Shown: positions 42,534 to 52,533 of the stretch, one piece after another
How the letters are laid out: each line of letters opens with the position of its first letter
How positions within the stretch are numbered: the stretch's first letter is position 1
From: Sclerotiophoma versabilis
Lineage: Eukaryota; Ascomycota; Dothideomycetes; Pleosporales; Didymellaceae
NCBI GenBank assembly: GCA_012274445.1
Contig: JAAROD010000004.1
Span: 1,240,001 to 1,304,000, forward strand
Length of the DNA: 64,000 nucleotides
Direction: 5' to 3'
The notes under the pieces: generated by a model
What the model was told of the DNA's origin: nothing
What the model saw: only the letters and a program-made list of their open reading frames with translations
The model's database searches: none
Made by a program: the position numbers and the translations under genes

Positions 42534-44405
42534 ATGAGTTCCACATGCCTTTTCTTGGCCTTCGTCTTACTGACGGCCTTCCAACGTGCGCCCGCTGTCC
42601 TGGCCGCGCAGTACATCCCGGTGCCCTGGAGTTCACAACATTATGGTCCTGACGGCCCATGGCAAGCTGTTCAGATCACTGTGGGAGGTACAAGCCCTGA
42701 GATCTTACTGATCAATGAAGATCATAAGCAACTAGATCTTCTACCGGGTGGCGAGTGGAATAGCAAGATCCTTACTTCGAAAGCTTGCGCATCGTATAAA
42801 GACGGATCTTGTGGTAGAGGCGGGACCTGGGATCCTGAAGCTCCGCCAAGCGTTTCTGCAACGGGAGACTGGCAGGACGAGGCCTCTCGGGTCAACTCCA
42901 GCGGGCAAGGAATCCTACTGCAAGCAACTACCGTGTCAAGTTTTTCCCAATGGAACACAAGCTTGGTGATCATCGAGGACATTACCATCACAAATCCAGA
43001 TGGAAGCAAACGAGGCCCCGAACTTGGCTCACTTGCCTTAGGCGGTCCAGAGCAATCACAGAAGTTTGCGACCGATGCGACTCGTTCGACAGAACCCATG
43101 CTTGGATTCAGCTTCGCAGGCGGGGCGTTCAACGAGTCCAAGACTAGCTCCTTCTCATACGGCTTACACATCGGCTCTGCATTCCACAACTATGTCGGTT
43201 CTCTCATCTTCGGTGGCTACGACAAAGGCAGGCTGATCGGGCCTTATACCAGTTTCAATCAAGCACCGACGTTGCTTGACGTAAGCCTCGGCGTTGTAAC
43301 TGGTGGCTCGCCATGGGACTTTACGAATAAAACAGGTCTTCTTCTCAGCAACACAAGTCAGCCGACGACATTTGAAGCGCTACCCGATCCACGGCAAACC
43401 TACATTCATCTTCCAGGTAAAACTTGCGAGGAAATTTCGAAGTACCTTCCAATTACATTCGACACAAAACTGAAGTACTGGCTTTGGGACACCGCAAAAC
43501 CTGAGTACTCAAAGATTGTCACCTCTCCGTCGTATCTAGGCTTCATATTCCCGCCGGCTCCTGGTGCATCTGCGAATGTAACCATCAAGGTGCCCTTCAG
43601 TCTTCTGAATCTCACTCTCGACAAGCCAATCACCCAGAAGCCTATAGCTTATTTCCCTTGTCAAAGTTACGAGCCATCGGATGGAAACCCGTATATCTTG
43701 GGGCGCGCATTCCTCCAGGCTGCATTCCTTGGCCGCAACTGGAACCGCGAGATATCATGGTTGGGTCAAGCACCAGGACCAGGTATCTCGAAAGATGGCT
43801 TGGGAAACGTGATGCTGGATATCGATAATGGTGACGTAGACCTAAGGGATGTTTTCACCAATGAGCAGCTCTTCACACAGAGTTGGAGCAATTATTGGAC
43901 ACCGTTACCAGAACCATCTTCTGCCGCCTCACCCACATCTTCACCCCAATCTTCGTCTTCTTCGGTGACAGAGCAGCCTAAGGAAGGCCTTGATGTCGCA
44001 GTCAAAATCGGTATTGGCCTTGGGGCGGCAGCGGTTGCCCTTCTCGCTATTGGGGTGTGGCTCATGTTTATGCGCCACCGCCGTCGCCGGAATACAGATG
44101 CAAATATAACTACCGCTCAGGAATCTCAGCCAGCTCCGGAGCTGCCATCCTATTCGATTGGTGAGCTCGAGCCGAGATATCCTGAGATGCAAGGAGGCAC
44201 AACCCATTGGACGTATGAGCTGCCAAACCAAACACCACAGCTCAGTGGTGTAGCGACACCACGTCAACCGTACCATGCTGATAGCGATGTCAAGTCTCGA
44301 GATCTTGAGCCTCCACTTCCACCCTTGCCTTTCTCGCCGACTGAATTGCCAACCTCAGCAAGTTCGTTGCGGTTTCCGCATACTACACGTAACAGTCAAC
44401 GATAG
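42534..44405 (+). CDS. Membrane-anchored pepsin-fold protein lacking aspartic-protease catalytic motifs
   Basis: This is a 623-residue single-exon protein. Residues 1 to about 25 are a signal peptide (LFLAFVLLTAFQRAPAVLAA). Residues about 28-445 match the layout of fungal A1-family proteins (PVPWSSQHYGPDGPWQAVQITVGG, SLIFGGYDKGRLIG, YILGRAFLQAAFLGRNW). The place of the first DTG motif reads EILLINEDHKQLDLLP and the second reads LPDPRQTYIHLP, so neither DTG is present and it should not be a protease. A Ser/Pro-rich stalk (AASPTSSPQSSSSS) leads to one helix (IGIGLGAAAVALLAIGVWLMFM, about 488-510), then the basic stop-transfer RHRRRRN and a cytosolic tail of about 110 residues rich in Pro and Tyr. 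The layout is that of a surface receptor or scaffold. N-glycosylation sequons are frequent. Confidence 0.85.
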   Translation: MSSTCLFLAFVLLTAFQRAPAVLAAQYIPVPWSSQHYGPDGPWQAVQITVGGTSPEILLINEDHKQLDLLPGGEWNSKILTSKACASYKDGSCGRGGTWDPEAPPSVSATGDWQDEASRVNSSGQGILLQATTVSSFSQWNTSLVIIEDITITNPDGSKRGPELGSLALGGPEQSQKFATDATRSTEPMLGFSFAGGAFNESKTSSFSYGLHIGSAFHNYVGSLIFGGYDKGRLIGPYTSFNQAPTLLDVSLGVVTGGSPWDFTNKTGLLLSNTSQPTTFEALPDPRQTYIHLPGKTCEEISKYLPITFDTKLKYWLWDTAKPEYSKIVTSPSYLGFIFPPAPGASANVTIKVPFSLLNLTLDKPITQKPIAYFPCQSYEPSDGNPYILGRAFLQAAFLGRNWNREISWLGQAPGPGISKDGLGNVMLDIDNGDVDLRDVFTNEQLFTQSWSNYWTPLPEPSSAASPTSSPQSSSSSVTEQPKEGLDVAVKIGIGLGAAAVALLAIGVWLMFMRHRRRRNTDANITTAQESQPAPELPSYSIGELEPRYPEMQGGTTHWTYELPNQTPQLSGVATPRQPYHADSDVKSRDLEPPLPPLPFSPTELPTSASSLRFPHTTRNSQR

Positions 44406-45743
44406 TGGGATCAATAGAACGTAGACAACATCAAGTCCCAAGACAACATGGGATCTTGCTATGTACGTAATCATAATGAACACTCCTGTACAAGAAAAAA
44501 CACAAATAGCCAACGAGACCCATTTCATATTCATCACAATTGACAACCTTGCTCGTTGTGATGGAGATGTACTTTCGTGTTTCTTATCACAAAATGATCA
44601 TGTCAAGGGCGTGCACAAGTAACAGTGTCGATGACCACTGCACCTTTCCATCTTGTTCCTTCTGTTCGAACTACCCAAACTAAATTAAGCGGGAGGAATA
44701 GTGCTCTCAGCAACGCTCAGTGAGCTACCAAAATTCAAGTTAAGAATTAAGATCGATCATTATCATTGGTGCCGGGGCGGCCGCAGCAGGAGCAGTGGCA
44801 AAGCAAATACAGAACCCTGGCGACTCGGATTTCTTAGATGATCAATTAGATAGCCAAGATGGAAGTAACGAATATGACAATTTCGACAGCAAAGATGATG
44901 ACGAGCACAGCGAGCGGGATCAAGACGAAGTAAGAGGCGCAAGTGGGACTATGTCCGTTCCAAGTTTTGATTAGAATGGGTAACCATAAGACCGAGGAAT
45001 TGTGGTGCGTCTGCTTTAGACTCTTTCGTTCACAAGCTGCCCAGACAAGCTGGGACGGAAGCAGGATTTAAAAAACCAATGAAATTTTATTACAGCAGAC
45101 GAAGCATCCAACGTACAGCTTAGATCTTTCGAGCAGTGCATCATAGGGCTAGAAAAAAAGGAAACAAAAGCAGAAGCCAAACGTCCTCAGCATGATAGCT
45201 GGATGGAGACGGAGCTAAATTGGATACCGCAGAGCGTTGTAGTTTGGACGTCAACCCATCATCACAATCGTCGCCATCATACTATACAATTCCGGACCTT
45301 GCTGCACATTTGCAGTCAGAGAGAAAGTTCAAGAGTGCAATGAGGGTTGTGGCAGCAGATGACGCAACCAAAGACTATCTTGATGACCGACACATTCATG
45401 TCAAAAACACTGAGTCGAAGCATAGCCTGAGAGGCTCAAGTAGGAATCGCAAAAGTCTGGCTGTTATTTAGAATGGTTAGTAGAAGATCAGGAGATATTG
45501 TCTAGTGTAGCAAGCGGTCGCACTCCTACGTGTGGTTGCTGGAGTTGTTTGTTTGTCTTGCAAGTTTAGCACACATAGCGATAGGTCACTTTCGCATGGG
45601 ACGTCTGAGATGGACATACGCGTATTCCAAAAATTCACAGACGCAAACAAAAACTGGAGCCAGCGAGTATATGCCCAGCACCTTGGTTCTGCTTTTCTTG
45701 CTACTCAACGATAATCACAACTGCTTCATCTCGCAATACAGAT
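44406..45743. other. Stretch with coding-like fragments in changing frames (possible decayed gene or unresolved exons)
   Basis: Three plus-strand pieces have protein-like composition. The first is 44738-44935 (a Gly/Ala helix GAGAAAAGAVAK, then a strongly acidic tail DDDEHSERDQDE). The second is about 45091-45195 (FEQCIIGLEKKETKAEAKRP). The third is about 45205-45471 (PSYYTIPDLAAHLQSERKF, KDYLDDRHIHVKNTESKH). I could not join them with good splice sites, and each ends in a stop. They lie directly before the gene at 45744 and could be its 5' exons or a broken older gene. Confidence 0.3.
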
Positions 45744-46561
45744 ATGGCGAACACATCTAAAATCTTAAACGGTCCTGCTGAGCAAGAACAGGAATTGACC
45801 AAGGCCAAAGAGTGTCTGCACACTGCCACTTCTAGGCCGGGTGGTCAAGAGTGCCACAATCGTCTCGTGGAGGTCTTCGGCATCAGTAACGATTTCACTG
45901 ACGAGAACCCTGAGGACTTCAGTAGAGTCACTTCCAAGAAGATGAAAGTGACTTGAAAAATGACGGGCAAAGATGACAAAATCAACTAGACTAGCCTTCG
46001 AGATCTCGCAATCGAGTGCTTCGACGGGTATGTGTAACGCAAGGGTCAACATGGCTCCATCAATCTTGCAGAACTAATCTAGTTTCTCACTTTGAAGCTG
46101 TTTCTGTTCTACAGGTTCAACGAGCAGAGGTTGCTTCCAAGGTGAAGCATACATTCGAAGATGTCATATCTACCGGCCATCGCATCAGCATTCTCTGGAT
46201 TGACTCGAAGAAGCCAGACGGTCAGCGGCCACAGTGGGCAAACCAACACGACCTTCACCAGGCGTTGCGCCGCGCGACTACTGCAACCTATCATTCTGTA
46301 CCAGGGAGCTTCTCAGAGGAGGCCAATGACAACGGGAAGGAGCCTACCAGCCTCGAGACGATGTGGCGTGTAGCCATGCGCTGCTTAATTGGAGTCCGAA
46401 TCCGCGACGCAGCAAATGGCTCGCAGTGGTCTCTTGTCTTGACAAATTACTTCAAAGAGCTCAGTGATTCAAACTGCATGCCCGAAGCATTCCATAAGGC
46501 CTCAGAAACCGGCGTCCGACCAAGCGACATCGCGAAGGAAGCTTCGACTCTACCTCCCTAG
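45744..46561 (+). CDS. Hypothetical protein, tentative two-exon model
   Basis: Exon 1 (45744-45947) encodes MANTSKILNGPAEQEQEL to SRVTSKKMK. Exon 2 (46115-46561) begins VQRAEVASKVKHTFEDVI after a good pyrimidine-rich acceptor and ends EASTLPP. The intron (45948-46114, 167 nt) has a weak GTGACT donor and is long for this genome, so the join is uncertain; without it exon 1 ends two codons later. The 216-residue product is hydrophilic with no signal peptide, helix or known motif. ISILWIDSKKPDGQRPQW, ALRRATTATYHSVPG and WRVAMRCLIGVRIRD look like real protein. Function unknown; it is probably lineage-specific. Confidence 0.4.
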
Positions 46562-47091
46562 CCAACGCGTTCACCGAGACTATGATGGTTTGTTGATTCG
46601 TGCTGATAGCGAGGCCTGTCATCGGCAGAGATGACACTCTTGTATTTTGACCTGAACGCTGGCAACACATCTGCCCAGAGAAGAGAGCTGAGTGAATCGG
46701 CGACAGCGCCACGAAGATTGACCAAAGCGACACTGCAAAGGCCACAGCCAAAATGTATATTCTGAAGCTGAGCGAGAAAGATCTAGAATTCATACCTTTC
46801 GCTATCTACCGTACTTCTGACACGAAGGAGACAAGGGCGTTTGCTACGAAGATGGTTGTCATGCTTGTCGCAGTTTTGTGTGATGGGCTGGGAGACAAAT
46901 GGAAGCTAGCAGACCAGAGCGTCTTGCCCCTCAGGAGTCTCATAGGGAGGCATACAGGTATCTGGCTCTTACGTGAGTATAGATGAGCAGGCAGATTTGA
47001 CGGGTTGGCTGTGGAGCAGAGGAAAAAGAAGAGGCGAGACTTACCATATTTGTACGATCACAATCTATTCATCCTAAAGTTCCAAACTTTC
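46562..47091. other. Gap upstream of the 5S rRNA gene
   Basis: A short ORF at 46753-46986 (MYILKLSEKDLEFIPFAIYR start) has some protein character but no known relatives. Nothing else is seen. Confidence 0.3.
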
Positions 47092-47210
47092 ACATACGAC
47101 CATAGGACGTTGAAAACAAGGCTTCCCGTTCGCTCAGCCCTATTTAAGCAACGTACCGGCGGATTAGTAGTTAGGTGGGTGACCACTAGCGAATACCCGC
47201 TGTTGTATGT
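47092..47210 (+). rRNA. Dispersed 5S ribosomal RNA gene
   Basis: The 119-nt segment begins ACATACGACCATAGG and ends GCTGTTGTATGT, the two ends pairing over nine bases (helix I: ACATACGAC with GTTGTATGT). Internal landmarks of fungal 5S are all there: GAAAAC, GGCTTCCCGTTCGCTCAGCC, TTAAGC, TTAGTAGTTAGGTGGGTGACCAC and AGCGAAT, including the pol III internal control region. Helix II uses ACGTTG paired with CAACGT. As I remember the common fungal sequence, both strands differ from it yet remain perfectly complementary. A run of six T (47210-47215) provides the pol III stop. Single dispersed 5S genes are normal in Pezizomycotina. Confidence 0.93.
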
Positions 47211-48567
47211 TTTTTGCTCGAATGGTCGTTACTTCCGACCCTTCGCTGCTGGAGTCTATCTGCTCTTTCTGATAGTTGTTTTGGTAGTTCTGCGGCGATG
47301 TAATCGACTCTCACTAATCTACTGTGCCGCGATACCAACTTCTTCCTATCGGTTCAAGCTGGAACCAACTAGTCACCATGAACCACCTTCAATTGAGAAT
47401 ACGCTCATCACGCTCGTATTGATCCTGTCGTCTATTGTATTGCCCTCGTGTTAGCTCAATGGAGCATTGCTGCGTACAAATACAAAAAGTGTGGTCAAGT
47501 GAGAACGTGCACGCGACGCGCCGACGCTAAATTTCGTGACGCAGTCTTTGCTTCTTCTCTACCATCATCCCCGTCACCCTTATTTGTTCCCAACCTGTTT
47601 TGGCACATCTCTAATTGTCCTTCACATGATTGGTTCATTGTACGAATTCAAGCCTCCAAATTGCGCGCTTACAATGGAAGCGGAGCAGTATCCCACCTTG
47701 TAGGGAGCCATCCCTGGGCTCGCGAATTGCGCGTTGCCGAATGCCTGTACTCCAAGGGCGCATGGCTACCCGCTCTCGATTCAACGCACCTGCAGGGGCC
47801 AAGCAGGTGGTCTCATGCGAATGTACTCATGAGGCTGAAAGGAACAGCCGAGTCAGAACAATAATTGAAGGATTTGCATAAACTAGATTCCCCTCGACAA
47901 CGACTTTGTCACTGAAAGCTTTGCGGAAGTGTGCTGGTCCTTACAACACCGCGACAGGTGCGATGCCACCTCCACTGACTCAAACAGCCGTGTAGGAAAC
48001 AGCCTTGATCGTACCAGCACTTGAAGGCATGACCGACGCAACTTCAATCGGCCCGAGCAGGTAAACAAGAGAACATCTCAGTCGAGGTAATGAAATTCGT
48101 GTAAGAAGCGCAGTTTGAAGAGCAGTATAAGCACCTGACAGGTGGAATGTACAAGGGGCTACGTAGCTGCCGCAGCAAGGCACCAACGGCTTCATCTTCT
48201 TTTTTCGAGGTCAACATGCATCAAGAGCGCCCTGCCAGTATCCTGCATGATGCACACATTCCAATGGTGAAATAAGGGTTTAGAACGCAACAATCACTTC
48301 TGGTGCTACATTCCTAATTGTCGCCTCCTCAACTGAACCTTTTCCACCACCAAAAGAGTTTGGAGGGCTCCGCTGCCATCCACAGATGGCACTAGAGCCA
48401 GTGGGGCTTGTTTTGGTCTTGCTACCAAGAATTCAGGCTCACCATCTATATCTTTAAGCGCGACGAAGCTGACACAATGTCTAGCCAAGCCTTCCTTCAG
48501 TCGCTCCTTTAGACACCCACACTCATTTCCACCGTCTCTCCTTTGAAACCCTTGAGGGCTCGCCAAG
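47211..48567. other. Gap between the 5S rRNA gene and the repeat-protein gene
   Basis: Only weak ORFs on both strands. TTAGCTCAATGG at 47452 resembles a tRNA A box, but no B box follows. The final 300 bp form the promoter of the gene at 48568. Confidence 0.35.
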
Positions 48568-51159
48568 ATGAAGTCCCTCATGGTAGGAGCTATGCTCCTG
48601 CGCACCATGAACGCGCAAATTCCAGATATAAACGCTTTAGCGGCATTGGGCATTGGTGCCGACAACGGGCCAGCACCAGTCATTACTCCAGGTATTAATG
48701 CCCCTTCTGAGGCTCAACTCCTACGTCCTGGTGCTGCCATTGCCTCACTACCTGTCCTGCAGCGGAGCTCCAAGCTTCCCACAGGCACTGCAGATGTTGT
48801 TCTTGATCAGGCTACATCTGCAGCTCCCTTTGGCGCTGGCAGCACGCCTGGGACTGGTATTAGCTTTGGTCCAAATGGTTGGAGCCTTGCAGAAGCTGAC
48901 ATGGTTCCAGGAGCAAATGACTTCACTGCACCCGTTCAGCCCGCCCCTCTCTTACCACAACTATTACCAGCTGTCCTCCCGGCAGTGACGGACGTTGCCA
49001 ACAGTCTTCCTGGAATTGGAGGTGGCTTCGGCGCCTTTGCTGCACCAGTTGATCCTACTGCACCCGTGGATCCTGCCGCTCCAGTTGATCCTTTCGCACC
49101 TGTGGATCCTGCCGCACCGGTTGATCCTCTCGCGCCTGTGGCTCCAGTTGACCCTGCTGCTCCCGTTGCCGCACCTGTGGCCCCATTTGATCCTACCGCA
49201 CCTGTGGCACCGGTGGATCCTGCCGCTCCAGTTGATCCTCTCGCACCTGTGGCTCCAGTTGACCCTGCTGCTCCCGTTGCCGCACCTGTGGCCCCATTCG
49301 ATCCTACCGCGCCTGTGGCTCCAGTGGATCCTGCCGCACCTGTCACTCCGTTTGATCCAGCGGCTCCTGTGGCCCCTATTGATCCTGCCGCCCCCATTCC
49401 TGTCGATGGCGCCGCCCCTGTGGCTCCAGTTGATTCTGCGGCTCCCCTTCCTCTTGATCCTGCCGCCCCCATTCCTGTCGATGGCGCCGCCCCTGTGGCT
49501 CCAGTTGATTCTGCGGCTCCCCTTCCTCTTGATCCTGCCGCCCCCATTCCTGTTGATGGCGCCGCCCCTGTCGGCACAACTCCTGTTGACGCCCAGCCCG
49601 TATTACCGATTGGCACTCCTATTGATGTTACGCCTGTGCCTCTCCCGGCGCCGATTGAGACTCCTATCGATGCTACGCCTGTGCCCCTCCCGTCACCAAT
49701 TGACACCCCTATCTTCAATCCCATCGACACACCTATCGCTTCTCCTATCGCTGTCATCCCTGCGCCGCTTCCCGTAGGTGCTGCTCAGCCTATCGGTTCC
49801 AACCCCTACGTTGGTCCATACGACCCAAACAGCATCTACGACCCGAACAGCCCTTACTACGACCCCTATGCTCAGCCCCCTGGCTGGGAGGGCGAGGACA
49901 ACGGCATTTACGATGGCGAGGATGACGACTACTACCAGGACGGCAAGGCCCCAGTTAAGGGCCCTGGATATGATGATGACGAGGAGTGCCCGGCTTGGTG
50001 CCTTCCTGAGGACGATTCGTACGACTCGTACACCACATCGACCCCCGATTCTGAATACAGTCCTTACCAGACCACCCCTACTCCCAAGTACCCCACATAC
50101 ACCCCTGTGGCTGACCCATACCCGGAGCTTGAGAGCACGTCCGAATACGCACCTTACCCTGAACCCACCACTTACGAAAAGGCGCCGTACCCGACGCCTG
50201 TTTACGATGCGAAGCCCCAGTACTACCCTGAGCCTGAGGACCAGAGCTACCCTCAGTTGAAGAAGGTTCGCTCGATTGTCCGCGCTGTGCGCCGCCAGGT
50301 CTTCAACTGGCCCCAGCCCACTTACTCTGATGACGATGACTCTGGCTCATACGACGGTGAGGATGGCTCCATTCCTGACTGGCTATATGATATCAGCGGT
50401 GCTCCTAAGAGGCCTACTCCTAAGCCCCAGCCCAAGTGCCCCAAGAGCTGCTACAAGCCAAAGAGCACAGACTATGGCTATGGAACCAAGCCTGCCAGGC
50501 CCACGTACACCAAGACTCGGAAGGAAGGCTACCAGACGACCGAGAAGCCTTACTACACAGGATCGACTACTAAGGGTTACTACTCTGACAAGACCACTGA
50601 GACTCCCTACGCCGATTACACCTCGAGTGTCTGGTACCCTCAGGGCAACAGCAGTGCTCTTTACTTGCCTACCGGACCCACCAACGTCCCCGACGAGCCA
50701 ACTTCTATCCCTGATGAGCCTACTTCCGTTCCTGACGAGCCGACCTCTGTCCCGTCTGAGCCAACCGCAGCGCCTTACGAGCCTACTACGCTCATGACCC
50801 AGTACCAGGCCCAGCCCTACCCTGAGCAGACTGGTGGTGCTTGGTCCGACCCTGGCAGCCCAGCTGGAGACTACACTGGCGACACCTTGGACACTCTCTG
50901 CCCGAACACGTGTAACCCCTTCAACCCCGCGGAGAACTTCTGCGACATCACCACAGGCTGCGCCACCACTGGTGGAAGCAAGTACTACTGTGCTTGCCGT
51001 GCGGGTTTCAGGGCTGATAACTACAACGCCAAGGACTTCTCCAAGCAGTTCAAGGTTGCTGGTCAGCCTTACGTCTACCTTGCTGTCAGCACCTCGTGCG
51101 GCACTCCTTGCAGTGACCAGACGTGCAGTGAGGTCTTGGAGCGTTCGCAGTGCAAGTAA
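48568..51159 (+). CDS. Secreted Pro/Ala-repeat cell-wall or adhesin-type protein with Cys-rich C-terminal domain
   Basis: This is an 863-residue single-exon protein. Signal peptide 1-16 (cut after MNA). Residues about 155-330 are a low-complexity array of (A/T)PVDP and PVAPVDPAAP units. About 410-560 is Tyr/Pro/Asp-rich (DPNSIYDPNSPYYDPY, TPKYPTYTPVADPYPE). About 700-735 repeats (S/T)(V/I)PDEPT. The last 90 residues form a compact domain with ten cysteines (LCPNTCNPFNPAENFC, YYCACRAGF, SCGTPCSDQTCSEVLERSQC). This layout is that of fungal surface adhesins/structural wall proteins, where the repeats act as a stalk. There is no GPI signal; the protein ends right after the last Cys. A dibasic RAVRRQ near 570 may be a processing site. 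I do not recognise a named gene. Confidence 0.85.
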   Translation: MKSLMVGAMLLRTMNAQIPDINALAALGIGADNGPAPVITPGINAPSEAQLLRPGAAIASLPVLQRSSKLPTGTADVVLDQATSAAPFGAGSTPGTGISFGPNGWSLAEADMVPGANDFTAPVQPAPLLPQLLPAVLPAVTDVANSLPGIGGGFGAFAAPVDPTAPVDPAAPVDPFAPVDPAAPVDPLAPVAPVDPAAPVAAPVAPFDPTAPVAPVDPAAPVDPLAPVAPVDPAAPVAAPVAPFDPTAPVAPVDPAAPVTPFDPAAPVAPIDPAAPIPVDGAAPVAPVDSAAPLPLDPAAPIPVDGAAPVAPVDSAAPLPLDPAAPIPVDGAAPVGTTPVDAQPVLPIGTPIDVTPVPLPAPIETPIDATPVPLPSPIDTPIFNPIDTPIASPIAVIPAPLPVGAAQPIGSNPYVGPYDPNSIYDPNSPYYDPYAQPPGWEGEDNGIYDGEDDDYYQDGKAPVKGPGYDDDEECPAWCLPEDDSYDSYTTSTPDSEYSPYQTTPTPKYPTYTPVADPYPELESTSEYAPYPEPTTYEKAPYPTPVYDAKPQYYPEPEDQSYPQLKKVRSIVRAVRRQVFNWPQPTYSDDDDSGSYDGEDGSIPDWLYDISGAPKRPTPKPQPKCPKSCYKPKSTDYGYGTKPARPTYTKTRKEGYQTTEKPYYTGSTTKGYYSDKTTETPYADYTSSVWYPQGNSSALYLPTGPTNVPDEPTSIPDEPTSVPDEPTSVPSEPTAAPYEPTTLMTQYQAQPYPEQTGGAWSDPGSPAGDYTGDTLDTLCPNTCNPFNPAENFCDITTGCATTGGSKYYCACRAGFRADNYNAKDFSKQFKVAGQPYVYLAVSTSCGTPCSDQTCSEVLERSQCK
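49381..49585 (+). repeat. 75-bp in-frame tandem repeat in the Pro/Ala-repeat gene
   Basis: Copies start at 49381, 49456 and 49531 with GATCCTGCCGCCCCCATTCC. The first two are identical or nearly so over 75 bp, and the third diverges after about 55 bp. Each encodes a 25-residue unit. Just upstream, a longer imperfect unit (about 49135 and 49246, spacing 111 bp) is also duplicated. Near-identity at DNA level points to recent expansion. Confidence 0.85.
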
Positions 51160-51567
51160 GCACGTGCGGCGAAGGAGGAATAGTGCATCGACACAGAAGA
51201 AAGCTTGTTCTCGATATGTTCTATCTCATATGTCTTAGTCGAACGTTTCTGCACGGTGGAGTTGGGGCTGTATGGAGGATCTAATTTATGTACAAGCAAT
51301 GCACATTCTCCTATTAGAAGACGCCTATGAAGTGACCCGAACGGCAACCGTTTATCGATGGAATCTGAACAAGAAGTGTCAAGCGGTGTCCAACGCAAGT
51401 CAAAATAACCTCACAGCGCTAGTGCTCCGATCCCGCCGCCACTCCTCTACCCATGATTTCCAAGCATCAAATCACGTCACACCTCACACGATGCGCAACT
51501 CTTCCCAGTCCACCCTCACACTCCTCCTGCCCCTACCAGACCGCGCGCCTGGCTGACGCATCACACA
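51160..51567. other. Gap between the repeat-protein gene and CFD1
   Basis: Nothing is seen in these 408 bp beyond the expected 3' UTR and a C/T-rich promoter tract (about 51500-51545). Confidence 0.4.
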
Positions 51568-52533
51568 ATGCCTCTCGAAAACGTGCGCAACATCGTCCTC
51601 GTGCTCTCGGGCAAAGGCGGGGTAGGCAAATCGAGCGTCACCACCCAGCTCGCCCTCACCCTCTCGCTGCAAGGCCACTCGGTCGGCGTCCTCGACATCG
51701 ATCTCACGGGCCCATCGATACCGCGCTTCTTCGGCATTGAGGAGAAGAAAGTGCGACAGGCGCCGGGTGGTTGGATACCCGTTCCCGTGCACGAAGCGCA
51801 AACCCTCGCCGCGGAGACGGACAATGCGAACGGAGACACAGCAACACAAGGACAGAGCATCGGCGCACTATCGTGCATGTCGCTAGGCTTCATCCTCGCA
51901 AACAGGAGCGACGCTGTCATCTGGCGCGGACCCAAGAAGACAGCCATGGTCAGGCAGTTCCTGACTGACGTGCTCTGGCCCGAACTCGACTTCCTCCTCA
52001 TCGACACCCCGCCCGGCACTTCCGACGAGCACATCTCCCTCCTCGAGACTCTTCTCAAACAAGTCGCCTCACCTACCGCTCCGCCCAACCAACTCGCCGG
52101 CGCTGTCGTTGTCACCACACCGCAGGCCATTTCCATATCAGACGTGAAGAAGGAGTTGAACTTCTGCAAGAAGACAGGGATAAAGGTGCTTGGTGTTGTA
52201 GAGAACATGGCGGGATTTGTGTGCCCGAATTGCAGCGAATGCACGAATGTCTTCAGTAAGGGCGGCGGAGAGATTATGGCAAGGGATTTCGAGGTGCCGT
52301 TCTTGGGGAGCGTGCCGATTGACCCAGCGTTTGTCATGTTGATCGAAGAGGGTGCCAGACCGGTATATCCCAAGGGCACGATTATCGAAGGCACGGATGT
52401 CAGCAGCACCGGCGCAACAGGTGGCTCGAAAGAGGGCTTGTTCGTCGAAAAATATAGAGATTGCTCGTTGGCTCCGCTATTCGATGGTTTTGTTAAGAGA
52501 TTGCTGAGCGATATCAAAGGTACCACCGCATAG
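51568..52533 (+). CDS. CFD1: Cytosolic Fe-S cluster assembly factor CFD1 (NUBP2)
   Basis: This is a 321-residue single-exon P-loop NTPase. The deviant Walker A motif GKGGVGKS is at 15-22, followed by DIDLTGPSIPRF (43-54) and DTPPGTSDEH (146-154). The bridging cluster site is CPNCSEC at 219-225 (CxxCxxC with the CX2C essential pair). Without an N-terminal Cys motif it is Cfd1/NUBP2 rather than Nbp35/NUBP1. With Nbp35 it forms the scaffold on which cytosolic and nuclear 4Fe-4S clusters are assembled. An unusual Ala/Gly/Asp-rich insert (AAETDNANGDTATQGQ, 81-96) lies in the middle. Confidence 0.95.
   Translation: MPLENVRNIVLVLSGKGGVGKSSVTTQLALTLSLQGHSVGVLDIDLTGPSIPRFFGIEEKKVRQAPGGWIPVPVHEAQTLAAETDNANGDTATQGQSIGALSCMSLGFILANRSDAVIWRGPKKTAMVRQFLTDVLWPELDFLLIDTPPGTSDEHISLLETLLKQVASPTAPPNQLAGAVVVTTPQAISISDVKKELNFCKKTGIKVLGVVENMAGFVCPNCSECTNVFSKGGGEIMARDFEVPFLGSVPIDPAFVMLIEEGARPVYPKGTIIEGTDVSSTGATGGSKEGLFVEKYRDCSLAPLFDGFVKRLLSDIKGTTA

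Noticed and set aside
47005..47454. Plus-strand frame of 149 codons with a hydrophobic stretch
   Set aside because: It runs across the 5S rRNA gene and has no ATG at its start.
47448..47864. Plus-strand frame with a tRNA A-box-like start (TTAGCTCAATGG)
   Set aside because: No matching B box or cloverleaf, and the peptide has no recognisable features.
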